Shown piece by piece: positions 1-4,925 of a stretch of 5,360 bases of DNA (its first letter is position 1; each line of letters starts with the position of its first letter). The position numbers were made by a program, and so were the translations under genes. The stretch comes from Candidatus Alectryobacillus merdavium. Its GTDB lineage: Bacteria > Bacillota_I > Bacilli_A > RFN20 > CAG-826. The stretch lies in assembly GCA_017694735.1 (NCBI GenBank), contig JADIMN010000067.1:1-5360 (forward strand), read 5' to 3'. The notes under the pieces were generated by a model. It was given only the letters and a program-made list of their open reading frames with translations. It was not told the DNA's origin and ran no database searches.

Positions 1-561
1 ATCTTCTTTACTTAATTTTGTTATTTTCTTCTTTATTTTTGCTAATTCCAGTTTACTATCTTGACTTAAATCTTCTCCAAATTGTTCTTCATAAAGTTCT
101 GCAGCTTTTTGCATTGTTCCTCTAAATAGTAAATTTACATTTAAAGTATAAATATTCTTTTTATTAGGTTTCTCAAATATGTATTGATTCTTTAATAAAT
201 ATCTTCTATCTGCATAAAATCTAGTTTTATTTTGTTCTCCATAGCTTTCAATAAATGTGTTGTCGAAAGATAATTCGTTATTCCAATTCATATTATCAAT
301 AAAGTATGGCAACATCGTATTTATAGCCCTTATTTTATTTTGTCTTGCAAGTCTTATTATTTCTTCAGGACTTGATATTCCAAAAGTACCTTTAACTCTT
401 TTCTTTTCAGAACTATAAGTTGTTTCAGTAGATAATATTTCTCCAGTTTCTTGATCTACTGACTGAGTTACTTTTGTTATTCCTTTCTTTTGATATTTTT
501 GTAATTGTTCTTTTTCTTCTTCTGGAAGACTCTCGTAAGTTCGTTTAATTTCTTCATTCAT
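1..561 (-). CDS. RepL-like plasmid replication initiator (3' end cut by window edge)
   Basis: 187 codons are visible without a stop, running off the left edge. The ATG at 561 follows AAAGGAG by 9 nt. The product is a small charged protein. An N-terminal acidic/lysine-rich part contains a DQETGEI segment (about residues 36-42). A winged-helix-like middle follows (about 63-140), then NVNLLFRGT (about 142-150) and a lysine-rich tail. The DxxTGEI plus N-x-x-LLxRG combination resembles the Firmicutes plasmid RepL family (usually about 150-200 residues), initiators of small plasmids. The assignment rests on remembered family pattern, not a search. If base 1 joins base 5360, the frame gains PQKWSTT and then TGA (5337-5339), giving 194 residues, a normal RepL size. 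Upstream control elements (leader, countertranscript, attenuator) fit a copy-number-regulated rep gene. A chromosomal or phage RepL relative is the alternative. Confidence 0.68.
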   Translation of the reverse strand, partial: MNEEIKRTYESLPEEEKEQLQKYQKKGITKVTQSVDQETGEILSTETTYSSEKKRVKGTFGISSPEEIIRLARQNKIRAINTMLPYFIDNMNWNNELSFDNTFIESYGEQNKTRFYADRRYLLKNQYIFEKPNKKNIYTLNVNLLFRGTMQKAAELYEEQFGEDLSQDSKLELAKIKKKITKLSKED

Positions 562-680
562 TTCGTATTACTCCTTTGTAGGTTAAATTCATTAGTGAAA
601 ACAAAAAATACTACCATCTTGCTAAAAGCTATGGTAGTATTGATAATTTTAATACGAAATTTCAATTTACCCCTTGACAT
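558..680 (-). CDS. possible rep leader peptide, overlapping the rep start by ATGA
   Basis: A 40-codon frame runs from ATG at 680 to a TGA at 558-560. The stop shares ATGA with the rep ATG at 561, the usual layout for translational coupling. The ATG has only AGGA placed too close to it. An in-frame TTG at 665 is preceded by AAGGGG at 4 nt and would give a basic, hydrophobic peptide of 35 residues. The attenuator hairpin at 607-641 lies wholly inside this frame, so ribosomes on the leader could melt it. I do not recognise the peptide. The exact 4-bp overlap and the AAGGGG motif are the only support, and chance is possible in AT-rich DNA. Confidence 0.33.
   Translation of the reverse strand: MSRGKLKFRIKIINTTIAFSKMVVFFVFTNEFNLQRSNTK
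603..641 (-). terminator. terminator/attenuator in the rep leader
   Basis: A perfect 11-bp stem (607-617 paired with 631-641) has a 13-nt loop and, read on the minus strand, runs directly into a six-T tract (603-608). This is a standard intrinsic terminator. It lies between the rep promoter and the rep start, so it should end most rep transcripts unless antitermination occurs. That is the pT181/pIP501-type copy-control layout. It is followed by the rep ribosome binding site about 30 nt later. Confidence 0.72.
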
Positions 681-703
681 ATCCTATGATAATATCTTAT
701 AAT
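674..703 (+). promoter_or_regulatory. promoter of the countertranscribed RNA
   Basis: TTGACA (674-679) and TATAAT (698-703), both exact consensus, are spaced 18 bp apart and read rightward, against rep. The predicted start is near 710. It feeds the small RNA that ends at the 761-794 terminator; no convincing coding frame follows it. Confidence 0.68.
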
Positions 704-712
704 TATCTTATG

Positions 713-753
713 GTAAGACTTATTTTGAAAGCTTAATACACATTAAGTCTTAC
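713..753. repeat. inverted repeat in the countertranscript/rep leader
   Basis: The arms GTAAGACTTA (713-722) and TAAGTCTTAC (744-753) are perfectly complementary. The 21-nt loop region contains CTTAAT-ACAC-ATTAAG (732-747), which competes with the right arm. The two structures are mutually exclusive, which would suit a switch or a kissing-loop target. Confidence 0.7.
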
Positions 754-760
754 AGAATAT

Positions 761-794
761 GTCTTGCTCTCGAACAGCAAGGCATTATTTTTTT
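761..794 (+). terminator. intrinsic terminator of the countertranscribed RNA
   Basis: An 8-bp stem (761-768 with 776-783, one G-U pair) has a 7-nt loop, followed by ATTA and seven T (788-794). It reads rightward. Confidence 0.72.
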
Positions 795-817
795 ATTCTC
801 TTTTCAATGTTGAGCTA

Positions 818-846
818 ATTATATAATTACTAAAAATTTTTGTCAA
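818..846 (-). promoter_or_regulatory. rep promoter
   Basis: On the minus strand TTGACA (841-846) and TATAAT (818-823) are both perfect and separated by exactly 17 bp. Transcription should begin near 811, giving a leader of about 250 nt before the rep ATG. The leader crosses the antisense RNA region and the attenuator. Confidence 0.8.
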
Positions 847-938
847 TAATATTTGGCATTTTTTTATTTTTAACGATAAATTACTCGTTTTAAATACAAA
901 AATCGTTTTAAGGGCATTTTGAAGCGAAATAGATATAT
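847..938. other. gene-free spacer with short TCGTTTTAA repeats
   Basis: No ORF or RNA gene is evident. TCGTTTTAA occurs at 885-893 and 903-911, with a related inverted TAACGA at 871-876. These could be weak protein-binding sites near the rep promoter, but the spacing and number are too modest to call iterons. Confidence 0.3.
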
Positions 939-966
939 AAAAGAGCAGATATTAACCTGTTCTTTT
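939..966 (-). terminator. terminator downstream of the ABC-F gene
   Basis: The arms 939-948 and 957-966 form a 10-bp stem with an 8-nt loop ending in TTTT. Read on the minus strand there is one A-C mismatch; read on the plus strand it is fully paired with one G-U. It lies 34 bp after the ABC-F stop, so it likely ends that transcript. It is A/T-rich on both sides and may be bidirectional. Confidence 0.55.
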
Positions 967-974
967 ACTTATTC

Positions 975-990
975 GCACAAATTGTAATTT
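975..990. repeat. short inverted repeat flanking the ABC-F gene, left copy
   Basis: GCACAAATTGTAATTT here matches the minus strand at 2498-2513 (GCACAAATAGTAATTT) at 15 of 16 positions, in inverted orientation, just outside each end of the ABC-F reading frame. It could be a footprint of how the gene was acquired or a chance match in AT-rich DNA. Confidence 0.4.
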
Positions 991-999
991 CTCGCACAC

Positions 1000-2484
1000 T
1001 TATTTTTCTATTGTTATAATCTTTGTCGCTACTTTCTCTACAAAAGTTGTATCGTGTTCAACAAAGATTAGTGTTGGATTATATTTTAAGATTGAGTCCT
1101 CTATTTGTTCTCTTGTTAGTATATCTATATAATTCAATGGCTCGTCCCATATATAAATATTAGCTTGTTCTGATATACTTTTTGCAATTAAAATTTTCTT
1201 TTTCTGTCCTTCGCTCATTTCTTCAATTTTAGTATCAAAATCTAATTTTGAAAATCCCATTTTAGATAACATTGCTTTAAAAATACTTTCATCTATTTTA
1301 TTATCTTGTGAAAAGTTTTTTAAGTTTCCTTTTAAATAGTCTGTATTCTGTGATACATAAGATATTTTTAAGTCATTTGCTATTTTTAATTCTCCGTTAT
1401 ATTGTATCTCTTGACCTAAAATCAATTTTAATATACTTGATTTTCCTATTCCATTTTTTCCAACTATTGCAATTCTATCTCCATTTTCTACTTCAAATGA
1501 AACTGGAGAGAATATTATTTTTTCATTGTATTTTATTTGTAAGTTATTTACTAAAATCAATGGACTTTTTCTACTTTCTATTGGAATTATTTTTAAACTA
1601 TCATTTCTATCTATATTTTTTAATAAATTAGTTTTTTCATCTATTGCCTTTTCAATTCGCCCTTCCATAACTTTTGACTTTTTCATCATTTTAGCAGACT
1701 TATGTCCTAGGTAACCTCTGTCTATCTTTGATTCTGAATTGCTTGTTTTATATTTTGACTTTTCAACCTCATTAGACCATTTTGCAGTATTTTTTGAAGC
1801 AATTTCAAGTTTATTTATATCTTTTTGTAATTTTTCATTTTGTATTATTTCAAAATTATCTTGTCTTTCTTTATTTTCTTTCCAAGATGAAAAATTACCC
1901 TGCTGTATTTCAATATTAGTGTTATTTATAGAAATAATATGATTTACAACTTTATCTAAAAAAATTCTATCGTGAGATACTAATATAAAACCTTTTTTCT
2001 TTTCCAAATAATCAACTAAATTATTTCTTGTTTCTATGTCCAAATGGTTTGTAGGCTCATCTATAAGCAAGAAATTATTTCCTTTTAAAAATAAGCTAAT
2101 TAAAAGTATTTTTATTTGTTCTCCACCACTTAATAAATTAAAATTTCTATAAAGAATTTCTGTATTACTATTTAATAAATTCAATTCTTTTATAATTTCC
2201 CAATCCTCAACATTTGGAGCAATTTCATTTACTATCTCTATTGACATTCTATTTTTATTAGTTACTTCAAAAGGAAAATAATCAACATCTACACTTTTTG
2301 ATATTGTTCCTCTATATTCATATTTTCCCTGTAATAGCTTTAAAAATGTAGTTTTTCCTTTACCATTTCTACCTATTAGTCCTAATTTCCAATCTGTATC
2401 TATATTAAATGAAACATTTTCAAATATATTATTAAAACTTCCATCATATCCAAAAGTCAAATTATTTACACTTATTAAAGACAT
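1000..2484 (-). CDS. Lsa-type ABC-F ribosome-protection ATPase (antibiotic resistance)
   Basis: 494 residues, the usual length for Lsa-family ABC-F proteins (about 490-500), beginning MSLISVNNLTFGYDG. There are two ABC ATPase domains and no membrane segments. Domain 1 has Walker A GRNGKGKT (38-45), LSGGEQ (118-123), Walker B/catalytic LLIDEPTNHLD (139-149, E143) and switch H171. A charged linker (about 200-305) is the antibiotic-resistance/P-site tRNA interaction region. Domain 2 has GKNGIGKS (342-349), a degenerate signature MSEGQKKK (423-430), WDEPLNYID (446-454, E448) and FVEHD (474-478). The opening and the WDEPLNY motif strongly recall Lsa(A). Known Lsa/CplR relatives enter the ribosomal E site and dislodge lincosamides, streptogramin A and pleuromutilins; that spectrum is inferred here. 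SD GGGAGG lies 4 nt from the ATG. It has its own promoter (2538-2566). I cannot assign a named allele. Confidence 0.9.
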   Translation of the reverse strand: MSLISVNNLTFGYDGSFNNIFENVSFNIDTDWKLGLIGRNGKGKTTFLKLLQGKYEYRGTISKSVDVDYFPFEVTNKNRMSIEIVNEIAPNVEDWEIIKELNLLNSNTEILYRNFNLLSGGEQIKILLISLFLKGNNFLLIDEPTNHLDIETRNNLVDYLEKKKGFILVSHDRIFLDKVVNHIISINNTNIEIQQGNFSSWKENKERQDNFEIIQNEKLQKDINKLEIASKNTAKWSNEVEKSKYKTSNSESKIDRGYLGHKSAKMMKKSKVMEGRIEKAIDEKTNLLKNIDRNDSLKIIPIESRKSPLILVNNLQIKYNEKIIFSPVSFEVENGDRIAIVGKNGIGKSSILKLILGQEIQYNGELKIANDLKISYVSQNTDYLKGNLKNFSQDNKIDESIFKAMLSKMGFSKLDFDTKIEEMSEGQKKKILIAKSISEQANIYIWDEPLNYIDILTREQIEDSILKYNPTLIFVEHDTTFVEKVATKIITIEK

Positions 2485-2495
2485 TGTTCCTCCCT

Positions 2496-2533
2496 ACAAA
2501 TTACTATTTGTGCTAATCAATAATAACTAACAC
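2496..2533 (-). promoter_or_regulatory. structured 5' leader of the ABC-F gene
   Basis: The predicted mRNA starts near 2531. Two hairpins fill its roughly 47-nt leader. The first pairs 2526-2533 with 2510-2517 (8 bp, two G-U). The second pairs 2506-2511 with 2496-2501 (6 bp, loop AGTA) and abuts the SD at 2489-2494. They share bases 2510-2511, so they compete. A TTG-initiated 8-codon frame (2494-2520) ends in TAG against the SD, but has no SD of its own. Several ABC-F genes are induced through leader attenuation; that role is only suggested here. Confidence 0.4.
2498..2513. repeat. short inverted repeat flanking the ABC-F gene, right copy
   Basis: Partner of 975-990 (15 of 16 bases, inverted). 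It overlaps the second leader hairpin, which may explain its conservation independently of mobility. Confidence 0.4.
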
Positions 2534-2537
2534 AAGT

Positions 2538-2566
2538 ATTATATCATAATTCTGGTTGTATGTCAT
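2538..2566 (-). promoter_or_regulatory. ABC-F gene promoter
   Basis: On the minus strand ATGACA (2561-2566), a 17-bp spacer and TATAAT (2538-2543). The -35 lies inside the last codons of the relaxase gene and the -10 ends one base past its stop. The resistance gene can therefore be expressed independently of the relaxase, although readthrough is also possible because no terminator separates them. Confidence 0.75.
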
Positions 2567-3776
2567 CTATCTCTTTTTGTTCTTTTTCATAATCGCTAGA
2601 CTCAATACGTAGACTATTATCTACTCTATCTTGATAAACATCTATTTTATTCTTATCTTTGATATAAATAGAATCTTGTATATGGACTAATTTAACAATT
2701 CTCTCTAACATTTTTGTTAATTTTTCTTTTAATATCTCAATTATTCTAGAACTACTTCTAGTCTTTGTTTCTGGTTCATAATAAGATATTATTCTTTCTT
2801 TCATTGAATTTAAATTCCTATCATAATCAATATCTATGTTTAAAGTATTAACATCTTCATTGATATAATTATACTCCTTAACTTCATTTCTTACCCTGTC
2901 CTTATATATAGACTGTACTTCTTTAATAAAATAATTAACTTTATATCTATTTTCTTCATAATTCATAGCTGAAAAATTATTTACATTGTAACCTTTCTTA
3001 AAATCTTTTAAAGAAGTTCCTTTCTCTTTATTCATTATAAAATCATTAGCATTACAAATATTTTTAAGTTCTTGTTTCAATTTATTGTTTTGCCTTATAT
3101 ATTCCTCTTTAGGATTATTTCTTCCTATATGCTTTTCTGATAATTCCTTATTTTGTTTTTCTGCTCTTAAAGACCAATCAATCTTTAATAGTTCTCTTAA
3201 AATCATATCCTTACATTCGTACACAAACTTTTGAGATTTAAAATATTCATTTTTATCAGAAAAATATCTCGTAGTACCTTTCTGTAATACTGTACCTTTT
3301 TCAACTATCTTTACTGCTTCTGACTTTTTACACTTATGACCTGTGCTATCATAATAATATGTTCTCAGTGCTCTTTTTTCTTCTATTATTTTTGGATCAC
3401 TTAATTTTTCTCTTTCACTAAATACTAAATGGCAATGTTTATTTTTTACTTTTACATTCTCTTTTACTTTTTCATTGTAATGTATTGCACAAGCACACTC
3501 TACACCATACCTTATTTTAAAAGTATCACAAATATCTTTAGCTGATATATCTGAATTTAATGGTATTCCTATTATCAATTCTCTTGCTTCACAACACTTT
3601 CCTCCAGCTTTTGTTTCTTTATGTCTTTCTCTACTTTCTTTTGCTAACATACTCCAGAACTCACTATCTGTAGTATTGTGATAATCTAATATGTTCTCTT
3701 GTTTCTTTTCGTCTGTCATATATCTTATTCTACCTTTTACATTTCCTAATTTTCTACTGCTTAAATACCCACTCAT
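2544..3776 (-). CDS. MobA/MobL (MOBQ-like) mobilisation relaxase
   Basis: 410 residues. I chose ATG at 3776 rather than the in-frame GTG at 3785, because the GGAAG Shine-Dalgarno is about 10 nt from the ATG but nearly touches the GTG, and MSGY is a typical opening. The protein would nick oriT and lead the transferred strand during conjugative mobilisation. The N-terminal domain has Y4 and Y19 (candidate nicking tyrosines), NVKGRIRYMTDEKKQEN (12-28), CCEARELIIGIPL (61-73), and a metal-binding histidine set: H99 in AIHYN, then H114 and H116 in KNKHCHLVFSER. The three-His pattern is diagnostic of rolling-circle relaxases. The C-terminal half is highly charged and coiled-coil-like, without a recognisable helicase or primase. 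No coupling protein or secretion genes are present, so transfer would need a helper element. A candidate oriT lies just upstream. Confidence 0.82.
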   Translation of the reverse strand: MSGYLSSRKLGNVKGRIRYMTDEKKQENILDYHNTTDSEFWSMLAKESRERHKETKAGGKCCEARELIIGIPLNSDISAKDICDTFKIRYGVECACAIHYNEKVKENVKVKNKHCHLVFSEREKLSDPKIIEEKRALRTYYYDSTGHKCKKSEAVKIVEKGTVLQKGTTRYFSDKNEYFKSQKFVYECKDMILRELLKIDWSLRAEKQNKELSEKHIGRNNPKEEYIRQNNKLKQELKNICNANDFIMNKEKGTSLKDFKKGYNVNNFSAMNYEENRYKVNYFIKEVQSIYKDRVRNEVKEYNYINEDVNTLNIDIDYDRNLNSMKERIISYYEPETKTRSSSRIIEILKEKLTKMLERIVKLVHIQDSIYIKDKNKIDVYQDRVDNSLRIESSDYEKEQKEIDDIQPEL

Positions 3777-3812
3777 TTTTCTCACTTCCTTTTTAGAAAC
3801 TACCCTAAAATC

Positions 3813-3841
3813 AGTATAGCATACTTTGCTACTTTTGTAAA
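3813..3841 (-). promoter_or_regulatory. relaxase promoter
   Basis: On the minus strand TTTACA (3836-3841), a 17-bp spacer and TATACT (3813-3818), each one base from consensus. The start is expected near 3806, leaving a leader of about 30 nt. A perfect inverted repeat (3828-3846) covers the -35. Confidence 0.7.
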
Positions 3842-3846
3842 GTAGC
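3828..3846. promoter_or_regulatory. operator-like inverted repeat over the relaxase -35
   Basis: GCTACTTT-TGT-AAAGTAGC is a perfect 8-bp inverted repeat spanning the -35 of the relaxase promoter. Its position fits a repressor site, possibly the relaxase itself (relaxases often repress their own promoters when bound near oriT) or the 4314-4823 DNA-binding protein. It also forms the first of the eight inverted repeats extending to 4066. Confidence 0.5.
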
Positions 3847-4066
3847 GAAAAATCACCAATAGAACATTTGCTAACGCAAATGCACTATGGATTTTTCGTT
3901 GGGGATACCCCAAACCCTAAGTAGCATATTTATAAAAATAACTATGCTACACAATACCTATTTTGTAAAATAGGTATTGCAGGGGTTATCTCACCCCTAC
4001 GAAAATACTTATATGTATTTTCTACCCTAGACTACCGCATTATATTGCTAATATGAAATTAGCAAT
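3846..4066. other. candidate oriT: run of seven successive inverted repeats
   Basis: This 221-bp non-coding stretch upstream of the relaxase is almost entirely made of hairpins. (a) 3846-3898: long imperfect stem with arms CGAAAAATC/GATTTTTCG and CCAATAG/CTATGG, and a perfect core at 3865-3882. (b) 3899-3913: TTGGGG-ATA-CCCCAA. (c) 3921-3950: 8-bp arms. (d) 3952-3979: perfect 13-bp arms with a 2-nt loop. (e) 3981-3998: AGGGGT/ACCCCT. (f) 4001-4022: GAAAATAC/GTATTTTC. (g) 4044-4066: ATTGCTAAT/ATTAGCAAT. Relaxases recognise hairpins beside a nick site, and oriT usually adjoins the mob gene. I cannot place the nick; a single-strand origin is the main alternative, and both could be present. Confidence 0.55.
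3952..3979. repeat. perfect 13-bp hairpin inside the candidate oriT
   Basis: The arms 3952-3964 and 3967-3979 are fully complementary with only GT between them. This is the strongest single hairpin of the series. No T-run follows on either strand, so it is not a terminator. Confidence 0.8.
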
Positions 4067-4081
4067 TCCATTTGGTTTTAC

Positions 4082-4141
4082 AAGGGCTTTGCCCTCTTGC
4101 TACGCAATTCACCCAGAGTTTTTTTCTCCAGGAATTGATAT
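4082..4141. repeat. 60-bp perfect inverted repeat, left copy
   Basis: Bases 4082-4141 are the exact reverse complement of 5149-5208; identity stops sharply on both sides. Each copy contains two small hairpins, AGGGC-TTT-GCCCT and TTGC-TAC-GCAA, then a seven-T tract. The left copy ends one base before the small-RNA terminator. The repeat encloses the maintenance block and adjoins the candidate oriT. It carries no transposase, and I see no target-site duplication outside it. Confidence 0.95.
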
Positions 4142-4167
4142 GAAAAAAAGAGCATATTTCTATGCTC
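4142..4167 (-). terminator. terminator of the putative small RNA
   Basis: A perfect 7-bp stem GAGCATA/TATGCTC (4150-4156, 4161-4167) has a 4-nt loop, followed on the minus strand by seven T (4143-4149). It directly adjoins the left 60-bp repeat. Confidence 0.8.
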
Positions 4168-4208
4168 CAATTCCTATCGACTGGATTTGGACTCCTCCTC
4201 ACCAACAC
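4142..4208 (-). ncRNA. putative small RNA of about 67 nt, function unknown
   Basis: It lies between a consensus promoter (4213-4241) and a clean intrinsic terminator (4142-4167) with no start codon after its purine-rich GGTGAGGAGGAG stretch. Predicted structure: an unpaired 5' end, an 8-bp stem with one mismatch (4183-4190 with 4167-4174), then the terminator hairpin. It diverges from the 4314 gene, whose promoter overlaps its own. It is not antisense to any gene at its own locus, so it would act in trans or be a by-product. Its AGGAGUC could pair with GACUCCU at 4881-4887 in the toxin leader, but seven bases is weak evidence. Confidence 0.55.
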
Positions 4209-4212
4209 CTAT

Positions 4213-4241
4213 TTTATATCATATCTTGATTTAAATGTCAA
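4213..4241 (-). promoter_or_regulatory. small-RNA promoter
   Basis: On the minus strand TTGACA (4236-4241), a 17-bp spacer and TATAAA (4213-4218). It overlaps the divergent plus-strand promoter at 4226-4254, so the two cannot easily be occupied at once. Confidence 0.72.
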
Positions 4242-4254
4242 TATATGATATAAT
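4226..4254 (+). promoter_or_regulatory. promoter of the helix-turn-helix/coiled-coil gene
   Basis: TTGATT (4226-4231), a 17-bp spacer and TATAAT (4249-4254), with a start near 4261. It is divergent from, and interleaved with, the small-RNA promoter. Confidence 0.68.
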
Positions 4255-4256
4255 AT

Positions 4257-4284
4257 TTTTATAAGATATTTATATCTTATAAAA
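4257..4284. promoter_or_regulatory. palindromic operator or leader hairpin before the 4314 gene
   Basis: Perfect 12-bp arms (4257-4268, 4273-4284) around TTTA begin immediately after the -10. As DNA this is a good operator for a dimeric repressor, such as the downstream DNA-binding protein acting on its own gene. It could also be a centromere-like site for that protein. As RNA it would form a 5' hairpin. Confidence 0.55.
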
Positions 4285-4313
4285 TATAAGCTAATAAAGG
4301 AGCTAGGCAAATT

Positions 4314-4823
4314 ATGGATAAACTAAACGAAGAATTTATATATCAAAAAAAAGATTTTGTAAAATTAGGAGTAAAAGAAGGTAGTTTTTATAAAATGATT
4401 AAGGATTTAGAAATTGATACTCCAGAATACTGCACTACAAAGATATTAAAAAATGGTATTCAAGCAAAATGTTTTAATCAAAAAGCTTTTGATATTATAT
4501 CTAAATATATCAATGAAAAAGGTTTAAGAAATTCAAAAAATGAATTAGCTCTTGTAAATGAAAATATATCATTAAAGGAAGAGAATCAAAAACTTCAAAA
4601 TGCAGTAGCGATTTTAGAATCACAATATACAAAACAAATAGCAGAATTAAAGGATGAGTGGCACAATATTGAAAAACAATTACTTGAAAGAAACGGAAGT
4701 TTAATAAAAGAAGGAGCAGAAAAAGACAAGCAACTTTTTGAGCAACAAAAAGAAATGGAGATAGTAGGCAATATGAATTTTTGGCAATTTAGAAAGTGGA
4801 AGAAAGAACAAAGAAAAAAATAA
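4314..4823 (+). CDS. helix-turn-helix/coiled-coil plasmid maintenance protein, partition-like
   Basis: 169 residues; the ATG follows AAAGGAG at 11 nt. The N-terminal part (about 8-65) has MerR/winged-helix-like features: QKKDFVKLGVKEGSFYKMIK reads as a helix-turn-helix, followed by a C-F-N-Q-K-A-F-D wing-like segment. Residues about 75-155 are a heptad-like, Glu/Lys/Gln-rich coiled coil. The end is strongly basic with aromatic residues, FWQFRKWKKEQRKK. The HTH, coiled coil and basic tail order matches the single-protein partition factor Par of staphylococcal pSK1 and DUF536-type plasmid proteins, though it is shorter than pSK1 Par (about 245). It likely binds its palindromic promoter site. 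No terminator separates it from the toxin gene, so readthrough is possible. A plain transcriptional repressor or a Rep accessory protein are alternatives. Confidence 0.6.
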   Translation: MDKLNEEFIYQKKDFVKLGVKEGSFYKMIKDLEIDTPEYCTTKILKNGIQAKCFNQKAFDIISKYINEKGLRNSKNELALVNENISLKEENQKLQNAVAILESQYTKQIAELKDEWHNIEKQLLERNGSLIKEGAEKDKQLFEQQKEMEIVGNMNFWQFRKWKKEQRKK

Positions 4824-4829
4824 GATATA

Positions 4830-4858
4830 TTGTAATTTCTTGTCGTTTATTATATAAT
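4830..4858 (+). promoter_or_regulatory. toxin mRNA promoter
   Basis: TTGTAA (4830-4835), a 17-bp spacer and TATAAT (4853-4858), 6 bp after the preceding stop codon. The start is predicted around 4865, so the mRNA begins with the 4866-4881 hairpin. Confidence 0.7.
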
Positions 4859-4865
4859 ACACTCG

Positions 4866-4899
4866 CACCGATTATTCGGTGACTCCTTGAGGAAAGGAG
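4866..4899 (+). promoter_or_regulatory. toxin leader with 5' hairpin and masked Shine-Dalgarno
   Basis: CACCG-ATTATT-CGGTG (4866-4881) forms a hairpin at the extreme 5' end. CTCCTT (4883-4888) then pairs with AAGGAG (4894-4899), hiding the strong SD of the toxin. Fst-type toxin mRNAs have just such an SD-sequestering 5' structure, which slows translation until antisense RNA decays. Confidence 0.6.
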
Positions 4900-4925
4900 G
4901 TACATATAATGACATCTTATGAGCT
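4900..4925 (+). repeat. direct repeats DRa/DRb at the toxin start
   Basis: GTACATATA (4900-4908) and TCTTATGAGCT (4915-4925) recur in the same order at 5078-5086 and 5091-5101. They flank the toxin ATG at 4909. The second copies lie in the antisense gene, so the antitoxin RNA carries their complements and can pair across the SD, start codon and first codons. Confidence 0.75.

Larger units (their letters stand above)
710..794 (+). ncRNA. putative countertranscribed RNA controlling rep
   Basis: A transcript of about 85 nt is predicted between a consensus promoter (674-703) and an intrinsic terminator (761-794), with no credible ORF. It is complementary to the 5' leader of the rep mRNA, which should start near 811 on the opposite strand. 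It has two stem-loops. A 10-bp perfect stem (713-722 with 744-753) contains an alternative 6-bp hairpin (732-747, loop ACAC). The terminator stem carries loop CUCGAAC. By analogy with pT181, pIP501 and other antisense-controlled replicons, it would bind the nascent rep leader and favour the 607-641 terminator, lowering Rep synthesis. The antisense position is seen directly; the mechanism is inferred. Confidence 0.62.

Noticed and set aside
505..702. Plus-strand 65-codon ORF opposite rep and its leader
   Set aside because: Low-complexity Phe/Leu/Asn product, no ribosome binding site, antisense to rep and the attenuator.
871..911. Iteron array
   Set aside because: Only two exact copies of TCGTTTTAA and one loose inverted copy, with irregular spacing.
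1308..1942. Three plus-strand ORFs inside the ABC-F gene
   Set aside because: Phe/Leu/Ser-rich products with no SD, opposite a clearly conserved coding strand.
3777..3785. GTG start adding three residues to the relaxase
   Set aside because: The SD-like GGAAG is almost adjacent to this GTG, whereas its spacing to the ATG at 3776 is normal and MSGY is the typical opening.
4161..4208. tRNA-like 3' end on the plus strand (stem, CTCCTCCTCACCA)
   Set aside because: No acceptor, D or anticodon arms can be built, and the bases are better explained as a minus-strand small RNA with promoter and terminator.
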